From: Allosphingosinicella sp.
GTDB lineage: Bacteria > Pseudomonadota > Alphaproteobacteria > Sphingomonadales > Sphingomonadaceae
Length of the DNA stretch: 14,568 nt
Direction: 5' to 3'
Assembly (NCBI GenBank): GCA_030146745.1
Contig: JASLBD010000040.1
Coordinates: forward strand, 1 to 14,568
The translations under genes and the position numbers were made by a program. Shown in pieces: positions 1-6,607 of the stretch (position 1 is the stretch's first letter; each line of letters starts with the position of its first letter). The notes below the pieces were generated by a model that was given only the letters and a program-made list of their open reading frames with translations, searched no databases and was not told the origin of the DNA.

Positions 1-611
1 CCCGGCTCCAGGTCGAGCGCGAGCGCGCCCGTGCCGAAGTGGATGTCGAGGTCGAGCAGGGCCGTCGAACGGCCCGCCTTGTCGCCCATCATCCACGCCA
101 GCGAGGTGGCCAGGGTCGAGGCTCCGACCCCGCCGCGCACCCCGATGACCGCCGCCATGACGTGCGGCTTCTCGCTCGCGGCCTCGTTCACCCTCGGCCC
201 GGAAATGGTCATCTGGGCGTTGGCGAAGGAATCGCGCAACTGGTCGGGCGTGAAGGGCTTGAGCAGGTAATCCTGAAGGCCCGAGGCGACGAGGTCGCGG
301 TAGAGCCGGACGTCGTTGACCTGGCCGGCGGCGATCACCACCGTGCCGGGCTCGCAGACCTCGGCAAGCGCGTTGATGTCGTTGAGCGGATCGCCAGATT
401 CCGAAAGGTCGACGAACAGGATCGCCGGGCTGGCCGAGACGGACAGGGTCTGGACCGCGTTGCGCAGCCCGCCCTTGTTGACCTTCTCCGGCGCCCAGCC
501 ATGCTCGACCGCGATCGGCCGAAGCATCTCGGCGGTGGCGTCGTCGCAGACGAAGGCGCTGAACGGATCGCGAAGCGCGGCGGTGCGGGACGCGTTGAAA
601 GGCGCGTTCAT
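1..611 (-). CDS. cpaE: CpaE/TadZ pilus assembly ATPase-like protein (3' part missing)
   Basis: Partial: 203 codons from the ATG at 611 to the window edge. CpaE/TadZ proteins are MinD/ParA-like cytoplasmic factors that place the Tad pilus machine at the pole or membrane. Residues ~15-130 look like a degenerate response-regulator receiver fold (VDLS with Asp68, and LLKPF with Lys118). Residues 157-166 (GVRGGVGAST) are the P-loop of the MinD/ParA type, followed by the LLDLDIHFGTGALALDLEP strand/switch region that is typical of CpaE. The ParA signature lysine is Arg here and the second P-loop lysine is Ala, so ATP hydrolysis may be weak or absent, as in other TadZ/CpaE members. The start codon directly follows the cpaD stop (TAG then ATG), which implies translational coupling. 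The identity is secure from sequence and context; the rest of the ATPase domain lies outside. Confidence 0.93.
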   Translation of the reverse strand, partial: MNAPFNASRTAALRDPFSAFVCDDATAEMLRPIAVEHGWAPEKVNKGGLRNAVQTLSVSASPAILFVDLSESGDPLNDINALAEVCEPGTVVIAAGQVNDVRLYRDLVASGLQDYLLKPFTPDQLRDSFANAQMTISGPRVNEAASEKPHVMAAVIGVRGGVGASTLATSLAWMMGDKAGRSTALLDLDIHFGTGALALDLEP

Positions 612-1256
612 CTAGTTACCTTTCGTGCTGACGTTGTTGAGGCCGTTGGTTCCGGTCGGCGCCGCCTCGCGGTAGACCTTGATCGCCTTGATGCCCGTTT
701 CCCTGGAAGCCCCGATCGTGCCGGTCTGGCCGAGCACGAGGTCCGACGGATTGGCGACCATCGCCGCCCAGTTCGAATTCACCGCGCAGCCGTAATTGGG
801 CGAAGTGGAGCTCGGGCCCGAGACTTTGCGTCCGCTGGGACAATCGGGCACGTAGGCGATGCTGCGGCTGACGACGACCCGGACAGTGCCGGACGGGACC
901 GATCCTTCGGTCACCGGCGCGCCGTCGCTGAGGAGCAGGCCGTATTCGGCCGCGACCGCGGCGACGTCGGCGGTGCCCGGGCCGCGGCCATAGCCCTCTT
1001 CGACGAAGACCTCGTCGCCGTAGCCCACGCCGAGCCCGTCGAACCAGCCGCGAAGCCGTGCCTTCTCGACCGCCGACAGGCTGCCGGAAGACGCCGGCAG
1101 GTCGAGGACGTAGTCGGAACGCTCGACGACCGGCTGGTTGAGTGAATCGATCCCCCGCTCGGGTCCGTGACGGTCGCGGGGCCGCGCCTCGGCCGCCGGG
1201 GCGACCAGCATCGCGCCTGCCGCGGCGAGGAGGAAGAGGAACTTGAAACTGGCCAT
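612..1256 (-). CDS. cpaD: CpaD-family pilus assembly protein
   Basis: 214 aa, envelope component of the Flp/Tad pilus, thought to work with the CpaC secretin. Residues 1-24 form a signal peptide (hydrophobic FLFLLAAAGAMLVAPAA, likely cut after AEA). The family hallmark is clear near the C terminus: Cys139 and the stretch NYGCAVNSNWAAMVANPSDL (residues 154-173), matching the usual GC-x-x-x-N-x-A-x-M-V-x-x-P-x-D-L pattern. Most CpaD proteins are lipoproteins, but no cysteine follows this signal peptide, so this one is predicted to be soluble in the periplasm. I chose the ATG at 1256 because AAAGGACAGG lies just upstream and the signal peptide begins there; longer reading through 1637 runs antisense-like into cpaC and is not credible. 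It lies 31 nt after cpaC and abuts cpaE. Confidence 0.9.
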   Translation of the reverse strand: MASFKFLFLLAAAGAMLVAPAAEARPRDRHGPERGIDSLNQPVVERSDYVLDLPASSGSLSAVEKARLRGWFDGLGVGYGDEVFVEEGYGRGPGTADVAAVAAEYGLLLSDGAPVTEGSVPSGTVRVVVSRSIAYVPDCPSGRKVSGPSSTSPNYGCAVNSNWAAMVANPSDLVLGQTGTIGASRETGIKAIKVYREAAPTGTNGLNNVSTKGN

Positions 1257-1287
1257 GATGGTCCTGTCCTTTTGCTCGATCACGGCG

Positions 1288-2865
1288 TCAGAAGCTGAAG
1301 CCTGGGGTGGCGGAGGTCTGCTGCGGGCGAACTGCCGCCTGCTGCTTCTGCTGGGCCTGCCGCTGCGGCGGAGCCGCCGGGGCGGGGAGGGCGGCGGCGC
1401 CGACTCCCGGGCCTTGCGGCCGCGGCTGCACCATCCTCGGCTGCGGCCGAGCAACGCCCGGGCGATTGTATTCCCCCTTGTCGAGGAACACCCGCTCCAT
1501 CGCGTTGCCGGAGCGGAAACCGTCGGTCGGAAGCGCGATCTGCGAGGCGTTGACCGGCCGGACGAGATAGGGAGTGACGACGATGACGAGCTCGGTCTCG
1601 TTGCGCTTGAAGCTGTTCGACCGGAAGAGAGCGCCAATGATCGGAAGGCTGCCCAGCAGAGGCGCCTTGTCCGTGCTGTTGCCGTTGGTGTTGCGCAGCA
1701 AGCCGCCGATCATGAAGCTCTGGCCGGAGCCGAGCTCCACCGTCGTCTCGGCCCGCCGGGTCGTCAGGCCGCGGATGGTGAACCCATTGATCTGGACCGC
1801 GCCGGCGTCGGACAGTTCCGAGACTTCGGGACGAACGCGCATCGAGATCCGGCCGTCGGTGAGCACGGTCGGGGTGAAGGCCAGGCTGACGCCATATTGC
1901 TTCCACTCGATCGAGGTGCCGTTGATGCCGCTCGCGAGCGGGACTGGGAATTCGCCGCCGGCGAGGAAGCTGGCCGTCTCGCCGGAAAGGGCGGTGAGGT
2001 TCGGCTCGGCGAGGGTGTGGACCGCGCCCACCTGCTCGTTGAGCTTCAGGGTCGAAAGCAGATCCATGCCCAGGACATGCCCGGCGAAGCCGAGCGTGGT
2101 TCCCGCGCCCTGCGCGAATTTGTAGGCGGTCGAGGTGAAGGGAAGGCCCGTGGCGGGGTTGATAATGCCGAGGGGCACGTCGGTGATCGTGCCGGCATTG
2201 CCCTGGCCGACGCCGAAGATGAAGCCGTTGCCGCTGCCGCCGTCGACGTCGCGGCTGAGCAAATTGACTCCGATCTCCTTGACCAGCGTGCGGCTCACTT
2301 CGGCGATGGTGACCTTCAGCATCACCTGGAGCGGGGTCGCGCTCTTGAGGCGGCTGAGCACCTGGGTGCCCTCGCCGACATAGGCCTGGACGAGGCGGCT
2401 GGCCTCCTCGACGTCGGCCGGGGCGGCGACGGTACCGGTCAGAAGCACCATGCCGTTGATCGGCCGGGCCTGGATCTGCGCGTCCGGCATGGCGAGGCGC
2501 AGCAGCTCGTCGACCGAGCCGATATTGTTGCCGACCCGAACGTTGGCCGAATAGACGGTGCGGCCTGACCGGTCGGTGGCGAAGACGGTCGTCTCGCCGG
2601 GCGACTTGCCGAACAGGTAGATCTGGTTGGCCGAGCGCACCTGGACGTCGGCGATCTTGTCGTCGGCGACGAACAGGTCGGTCATGGCGCCGTCGAGACG
2701 CACCATCTGACCGGAGCCGACCGACAGGGTCACGTCGTTGGTCGGGCGTACGCTGGCCGGCTGGGCGAACGCCGGGGTGGCGACGCCGGCCGTCAGGCTG
2801 GCGGTGAGGACCGCGAAGATCGCGGTGCCGGCCGTTGCCCGGCGCTTCATGTTCAGCTTTGTCAT
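1288..2865 (-). CDS. cpaC: CpaC/RcpA secretin of the Flp/Tad pilus
   Basis: 525 aa, the outer-membrane channel through which the Flp pilus leaves. In order: signal peptide (1-34, ending ATPAFA), pilus-formation N-terminal domain (~42-112, TLSVGSGQMVRLDG to the YSANVRV strand), BON-like domain (~115-170), then the secretin domain (~265-438) with VHTLAEPNLTALSGETASFLAGGEFPVP, FTPTVL, VRPEVSEL, and the closing PLLGSLPIIGALFRS and ELVIVVTPYLVRPV motifs. A Pro/Gln/Ala-rich, probably disordered tail follows (~470-525). The start at 2865 is supported by GGAG 9 nt upstream; a second Met (residue 6, position 2850) has no ribosome site. The cpaB stop is 1 nt away (TAAGATG), so the two are coupled. Length and order match the family well. 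Confidence 0.95.
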   Translation of the reverse strand: MTKLNMKRRATAGTAIFAVLTASLTAGVATPAFAQPASVRPTNDVTLSVGSGQMVRLDGAMTDLFVADDKIADVQVRSANQIYLFGKSPGETTVFATDRSGRTVYSANVRVGNNIGSVDELLRLAMPDAQIQARPINGMVLLTGTVAAPADVEEASRLVQAYVGEGTQVLSRLKSATPLQVMLKVTIAEVSRTLVKEIGVNLLSRDVDGGSGNGFIFGVGQGNAGTITDVPLGIINPATGLPFTSTAYKFAQGAGTTLGFAGHVLGMDLLSTLKLNEQVGAVHTLAEPNLTALSGETASFLAGGEFPVPLASGINGTSIEWKQYGVSLAFTPTVLTDGRISMRVRPEVSELSDAGAVQINGFTIRGLTTRRAETTVELGSGQSFMIGGLLRNTNGNSTDKAPLLGSLPIIGALFRSNSFKRNETELVIVVTPYLVRPVNASQIALPTDGFRSGNAMERVFLDKGEYNRPGVARPQPRMVQPRPQGPGVGAAALPAPAAPPQRQAQQKQQAAVRPQQTSATPGFSF

Positions 2866-2866
2866 C

Positions 2867-3922
2867 TTATTTGGCTCCGACCGGAACGATGGTGACACTG
2901 TTGCCGCGGGCGACCCGAACGGTGGGGCCCGTGGGAGTAGACGCCGGACCGGCGGGAGCCGCACGGCCCGAGGCGGCGAGCGCCATGGCGCTGAGGGCGT
3001 CCGCGATCTTGTCGTCGGGTGACGCCTTCTCCTTGCCGCTGCCGCTGCCGGGGACGGTGCTGCGCTGGAAGCGCGAGACATCGGATCCGGTCGTGTAGGT
3101 GGAAACGCCGTCGGACGGCTGGTTGGCGATGGCGAGCAGCATCTGGCGCTCCGCTTTGGGATCGCCGGACACCTTCACCTCGCCCGAGGCGATGGCCCGC
3201 TCGAGCTCGGCCGAATTGTCGGCGATCGAGCGCAGGGAAAGCGACAGGTCGCCGATCTTCTGGGCGACCGCGATCTTCTCGGCGAGCTTGGGCGTCGCCT
3301 CGAGCGTGACCATGGTGAAGCGCTGGACGACCGCCTTGCCGTCCTCGCCCTTCGCGTCCATGCGCTGGTCGGTGGCGAGCACCCGGACGTTGCGCATCAC
3401 GGTCTCGGAGACCTTGAGCGGAAGTCCGTCGCCGCCGCCGGCCACTTCCTGGGTGAGGACGATGTCGACCCGGTCGCCCGGGAAGACGAAGCCGGCGACT
3501 CCGCTGGTCGCGGAGACGGCGACGGTGACGGCGCGCATCCCCGGCCCGAGCGCCGCGGCGAGGAAGCCGCGCTCGCCCGGCTTGATCAGCGAGCCCTGGG
3601 TGAAGGGCTGGCCGGCCGTGATCTCGTTGCGGACCACCGTTCCAACCAGGTCGGCCGGGCGGACGCCGGGCTTGCCCTTGATGTAGTAAGCGGGCTGGAC
3701 GAGGCCTTCGGGCCAGCGCTGGAAGCGGAAGGATTCCGCGTCGATGATGGTTCCGACGGGCAGGGCTCGGGTCGCCACCAGCACTTCCGGGCCGGCGGGA
3801 ACCGCGGGCTTGGCGGAGGCCGAAGGCGCTCCGGCTCCGCTGAACATGTTCTTCGCCGTGATGGCGGTGACCGCCGCGACGATGAGCGCGCCGATCAGCA
3901 GCACGAGCTTTTTCACATCCAT
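2867..3922 (-). CDS. cpaB: CpaB/RcpC Flp pilus assembly protein
   Basis: 351 aa. CpaB/RcpC is a periplasmic, inner-membrane-anchored factor needed for Flp pilus assembly, believed to support the secretin. It has one N-terminal membrane helix (residues ~5-23, LVLLIGALIVAAVTAITA), an SAF-type domain (~46-112, starting EVLVATRALPVGTIIDAESF and ending GQPFTQGSLIKPGERG), and the RcpC/CpaB core (~118-235) with GMRAVTVAVSATSGVAGFVFPGDRVDIVLT (shown in two parts: residues 128-145 and 146-157). The C-terminal ~75 residues are Ser/Pro/Ala-rich and less conserved. GAGGAGG at 3934-3940 is the ribosome site, 11 nt before the ATG. It is the second gene of the operon, 40 nt after cpaA and 1 nt before cpaC. 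Confidence 0.94.
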   Translation of the reverse strand: MDVKKLVLLIGALIVAAVTAITAKNMFSGAGAPSASAKPAVPAGPEVLVATRALPVGTIIDAESFRFQRWPEGLVQPAYYIKGKPGVRPADLVGTVVRNEITAGQPFTQGSLIKPGERGFLAAALGPGMRAVTVAVSATSGVAGFVFPGDRVDIVLTQEVAGGGDGLPLKVSETVMRNVRVLATDQRMDAKGEDGKAVVQRFTMVTLEATPKLAEKIAVAQKIGDLSLSLRSIADNSAELERAIASGEVKVSGDPKAERQMLLAIANQPSDGVSTYTTGSDVSRFQRSTVPGSGSGKEKASPDDKIADALSAMALAASGRAAPAGPASTPTGPTVRVARGNSVTIVPVGAK

Positions 3923-3962
3923 GACGCCAGTCGCCTCCTCGCCCTCATACGGGCCTCACACA

Positions 3963-4433
3963 TCAGACAAATTGGTTAAGAAACCGTTCGCCAAGCACCC
4001 AAAAACCACCAAAGGCGATGGCGATGCCGTACGGAATCTCCGGCTGGCCGGCGGCTTTCGCCATCCGATGCGCGGCCAGCATGGCGACGGTCAGGACCCC
4101 GCCCGCGATCGACATGACCGCGAGGAGTTTCACGACTCCTGCAAAAGGCAGCCACAAAGCGAGCGCCGCGGCCATCTTGACGTCGCCGCCGCCCATCGCT
4201 CCGAAGCGGAAGGCGATGGCGAACAGCCCGAAGACCGCCAAAGCGAGCCCGATCTGCAGGGCGACGCCCGGCCAAAGGCTCAGGCCGACGCTCCACCAGA
4301 AGGGTATCGCCATCAGGGCGATCGCCCCGTTCAGCCAGTTGGGGATCGTCCGGGTCCGCCAGTCGCCGATCGCCGCCCACAGCATTGCCGCGGCGAGCAG
4401 AGCGATGAAAAACCAGGAAAGACCCCCTTGCAT
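3963..4433 (-). CDS. cpaA: CpaA/TadV prepilin peptidase
   Basis: 156 aa, inner-membrane aspartic protease that removes the leader of Flp prepilin and pseudopilins. Both catalytic aspartates are visible: Asp24 in GDWRTRTIPN and Asp84 in GAMGGGDVKM (the GxGD motif). Hydrophobic helices lie at ~5-22, 35-50, 56-76, 88-122 and 134-148, and the PYGIAIAFGG motif typical of the short TadV/CpaA class is near the C terminus. The N-terminal methylase domain of the larger PilD proteins is absent, as expected. It is the first gene of the operon. The start at 4433 is fixed, because an in-frame TAG lies at 4446-4448 and no ATG, GTG or TTG lies between. No Shine-Dalgarno sequence precedes it (context GTCCCC-ATG). 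Confidence 0.95.
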   Translation of the reverse strand: MQGGLSWFFIALLAAAMLWAAIGDWRTRTIPNWLNGAIALMAIPFWWSVGLSLWPGVALQIGLALAVFGLFAIAFRFGAMGGGDVKMAAALALWLPFAGVVKLLAVMSIAGGVLTVAMLAAHRMAKAAGQPEIPYGIAIAFGGFWVLGERFLNQFV

Positions 4434-4486
4434 GGGGACCAGGCACTAGACGTAACAGCTTTCGAAACCGTAACCGGCCCCATGCA
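4429..4486. repeat. 9-bp perfect inverted repeat carrying both divergent start codons
   Basis: TGCATGGGG at 4429-4437 is the exact reverse complement of CCCCATGCA at 4478-4486. Each arm contains the start codon of one gene (cpaA on minus, hydrolase on plus), so both genes begin in the identical context CCCC-ATG-CA. Neither has a Shine-Dalgarno sequence. The spacer is 40 bp. Confidence 0.85.
4434..4481. promoter_or_regulatory. Divergent intergenic region cpaA / hydrolase with nested repeats
   Basis: Only 48 bp separate the two divergent start codons. Inside are a direct repeat CGTAAC (4451-4456 and 4469-4474, 18 bp apart) and an 8-bp palindrome TTTCGAAA (4460-4467) between the repeat copies. 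Promoters for both directions must overlap here or lie inside the opposite gene. I see no convincing -35/-10 pair on either strand. The repeat pattern could be an operator; that is inference only. Confidence 0.4.
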
Positions 4487-5420
4487 CAGTGAAGCGTTCG
4501 ACCGCCGCGCCATCCCGTCCGACGCCCGCTTCGGCGAATGGAAGGCGGCGGACGGCTGGACCGTCCGGACGCTCGAGCGGATGCAGCAAGAGGGGGACCA
4601 GGCCCGCGGCAGCCTCCTCTTCGCCGGCGGCCGGGGCGACTTCATCGAGAAGTATCTCGAGGCGCAGGACCATTGGCATCGCCGCGGCTGGAACGTCACC
4701 GCCTTCGACTGGCGAGGGCAGGGGGCTTCGCAGGGCGACCTTCCCGGCGGCCATCTCGACCGCTTCGAGACCCTGGTCGAGGACCTCGCCGGGCTGATCG
4801 AGCACTGGCGCCGCGAGTCCCCCGGACCTCATGCCGTCGTCGCCCACTCGATGGGCGGGCACGTCCTCCTGCGAACGCTCGCCGAACGGCGCCCCAAGAT
4901 CGACGCCGCGGTGCTGGTCGCCCCGATGCTGATGATCAACAGCGGGCCGATGCCGCCCTTCGCGGCCCAGTGGCTCGCCTCGACCGCCTCGCTGTTCGGC
5001 TGGAGCGGTCAGCCGGCCTGGCAGCAGCCCTCGCAGCCTCGGCCGGCCGGCTCGATGCGCCAGGCGATCCTTACCGGCTGCCCCGACCACTATTCGGACG
5101 AATTGTGGTGGTGGGAGAGGCATCCGCGCTTCGACCTCGGAGTTCCGAGCTGGGGCTGGCTGAAGGCCGCCTTCCAGTCCTGCGCGTCTCTGACCCCCGC
5201 AAGCCTGGCCGGAGTGGAGATTCCGGTCCTGCTGATCGGCACCGAGCGCGACCGGCTCGTCAGCCCGGCGGCGATCCGGCGGGCCGCCTCGCTCCTGCCC
5301 CGGGCCGAGCTCGTCATGTATGACGAGTCCGCCCATGAGATATTGCGCGAACGCGACGAGGTCCGCTTGAGGGCCCTGGACTCGATCGACGCCTTCCTCG
5401 ACCGAAAAGCGGGCCGATGA
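4482..5420 (+). CDS. Alpha/beta hydrolase, monoacylglycerol-lipase/lysophospholipase-like
   Basis: 312 aa. A serine hydrolase of the Hydrolase_4 (serine aminopeptidase S33 / PldB) type, probably cytoplasmic, likely acting on a lysophospholipid, monoacylglycerol or other ester. The catalytic triad can be read: Ser123 in VVAHSMGGHVL, Asp257 in GTERDRLVS, His285 in YDESAHEIL. The strand-and-loop motif VTAFDWRGQGASQG (residues ~75-88) is typical of the family. The start at 4482 gives the usual N terminus (DRRAIPSDARFGEWKAADGW, residues 7-26); the open frame upstream only runs antisense to cpaA. No signal peptide or ribosome site is seen. The stop overlaps the next start by 4 nt (ATGA), so it forms a coupled pair with the oxidoreductase. 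Substrate is unknown. Confidence 0.88.
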   Translation: MHSEAFDRRAIPSDARFGEWKAADGWTVRTLERMQQEGDQARGSLLFAGGRGDFIEKYLEAQDHWHRRGWNVTAFDWRGQGASQGDLPGGHLDRFETLVEDLAGLIEHWRRESPGPHAVVAHSMGGHVLLRTLAERRPKIDAAVLVAPMLMINSGPMPPFAAQWLASTASLFGWSGQPAWQQPSQPRPAGSMRQAILTGCPDHYSDELWWWERHPRFDLGVPSWGWLKAAFQSCASLTPASLAGVEIPVLLIGTERDRLVSPAAIRRAASLLPRAELVMYDESAHEILRERDEVRLRALDSIDAFLDRKAGR

Positions 5421-6502
5421 GCTTCGATATCGCCATCGTCGGCGCCGGGATGGCGGGGGCGTCCCTCGCCGCCGAGCTCGCCGCCGGGGCCTCCGTCATC
5501 CTGATCGAGGCCGAGGACCAGCCCGGCTATCATTCCACGGGCCGCTCGGCCGCCTTCTGGGCGGAAAGCTATGGCGGCCCTTTCATCCAGCCGCTCACCA
5601 CGCAATCGGGACCCTTCCTGGAGGAGCAGGGCTTCCTGAAGGCGCGCGGGGCGATCCACGTGGCGGATTCGGACGGGCTCGAGGCGCTGGCGGCGGTCGA
5701 GGCCGAGTTCGGGGACCGGGTCGCCTTCGAACGGCTCGACCGCCCGGCGCTCCAGGCCCTGCTGCCCGGCCTGCGCGAAGGCTGGGAGGCCGGCCTGCTC
5801 GAGCCGAGCTGCGCGGATATCGACGTCGCCGGCCTTCACGCTTTCTACCTCGCCCAGGCCCGCCGGCGGGGCGCGAAGCTGGCGACGAGGGCCGAGGTGC
5901 GGGCCTTGCTGCGGGAGGGCTCCGGCTGGACGGTGGAGACCAAGGCGGGAAGCTTTCGGGTGCGCACGGTCGTCAATGCCGCCGGCGCCTGGGCCGATCG
6001 CATCGCGGCGATGGCCGGCGCCGCCCCGATCGGCCTCCAGCCCTACCGGCGCACGCTCTCGCAGCTGAGGATCGATCCGCCCGCGCGGCCGGAACTTCCG
6101 CTGGTCATCGACGCGCTCGGGCGCTTCTACTTCAAGCCGGAGGCGGGCGGCCGGCTGTGGCTGAGCCCGCACGACGAGACTCCCTGCGACCCCTGCGATT
6201 GCGCGCCCGAAGAGCTGGACGTGGCCCTCGCCATCGACCGGCTGGAGGGCGTGGTCGAGTGGAAGGTGGAGCGGGTCGAGCGGAGCTGGGCGGGCCTTCG
6301 CAGCTTCGCCCCCGACCGCCGGCCGGTCTACGGCTTCGACCCGGGCGTCGCCGGCTTCTTCTGGTGCGCCGGGCAGGGCGGCTTCGGGATTCAGACCGCG
6401 CCGGCCGCGGCCAAGCTGGCGGCGGCGCTTCTGCTCGGACGGACGCCGGCGCTTGACCCGGAGCCTTATTCGCCCGGCCGCTTTCGCGAGGCCCGACGCT
6501 GA
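5417..6502 (+). CDS. FAD-dependent oxidoreductase, D-arginine dehydrogenase (DauA)-like
   Basis: 361 aa, DAO (D-amino-acid oxidase-like) superfamily flavoprotein. The N-terminal dinucleotide fold carries GAGMAGASLAAEL (residues 9-21) followed by the acidic end of strand two (LIEAED). PGYHSTGRSAAFWAESYG (residues 36-53) matches the FAD/substrate region of DauA, which includes an active-site His and Tyr (His39, Tyr52 here). Later landmarks are NAAGAWAD, SPHDETP, EELDVALAIDRLE, SWAGLRSFAPDRRPVYGFD (with the Arg near residue 295) and FFWCAGQGGFGIQTAPA (C-terminal FAD contact). These are DauA signatures, so oxidation of D-amino acids (possibly D-Arg/D-Lys) or a related amine is likely. A DauB partner is absent nearby; the coupled hydrolase suggests a shared but unknown substrate route. 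Confidence 0.88.
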   Translation: MSFDIAIVGAGMAGASLAAELAAGASVILIEAEDQPGYHSTGRSAAFWAESYGGPFIQPLTTQSGPFLEEQGFLKARGAIHVADSDGLEALAAVEAEFGDRVAFERLDRPALQALLPGLREGWEAGLLEPSCADIDVAGLHAFYLAQARRRGAKLATRAEVRALLREGSGWTVETKAGSFRVRTVVNAAGAWADRIAAMAGAAPIGLQPYRRTLSQLRIDPPARPELPLVIDALGRFYFKPEAGGRLWLSPHDETPCDPCDCAPEELDVALAIDRLEGVVEWKVERVERSWAGLRSFAPDRRPVYGFDPGVAGFFWCAGQGGFGIQTAPAAAKLAAALLLGRTPALDPEPYSPGRFREARR

Positions 6503-6607
6503 CCCTGTTCCTGGTGGCGCTTGCGCCGGCCATGGACGCCTTCGCCGCCGATCGAGATCGATCTTCGTCGAGCACCCGTATTTCGGCGGCTGAAGGCGAC
6601 ATCCCGC
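6503..6607. other. Convergent intergenic gap, no gene
   Basis: 105 bp between the stops of the oxidoreductase (plus) and the permease (minus). It holds the hairpin described separately, a short GGCGCTTGCGCC palindrome (about 6517-6528) and AGATCGATCT (6555-6564, inside the hairpin loop). A 29-codon frame from the ATG at 6532 has no ribosome site or recognisable protein. Confidence 0.6.
6537..6598. terminator. Long stem-loop between convergent genes (possible bidirectional terminator)
   Basis: Arms 6537-6551 (CGCCTTCGCCGCCGA) and 6583-6598 (TCGGCGGCTGAAGGCG) pair over 15 bp with one bulged T at 6591 and a 31-nt loop. The site sits exactly between two genes that end towards each other, so a two-way terminator is plausible. 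No T-run follows on either strand, so it is not a classic intrinsic terminator. Confidence 0.45.

Noticed and set aside
39..1145. Long plus-strand reading frame opposite cpaD and cpaE
   Set aside because: Arg/Asp/Gly-rich low-complexity translation typical of antisense frames in GC-rich DNA; the minus strand has clear family motifs.
1243..2568. Long plus-strand reading frame opposite cpaC
   Set aside because: Same composition bias and no motif; secretin domains are continuous on the other strand.
2866..3081. Upstream extension of cpaC into cpaB
   Set aside because: It would put Arg/Pro-rich sequence before a perfect signal peptide; the ATG at 2865 has a ribosome site.
4451..4474. CtrA-type site before cpaA, as in Caulobacter pilus genes
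   Set aside because: CtrA sites are TTAA-N7-TTAA; the repeat here is CGTAAC with 18-bp periodicity and does not fit.
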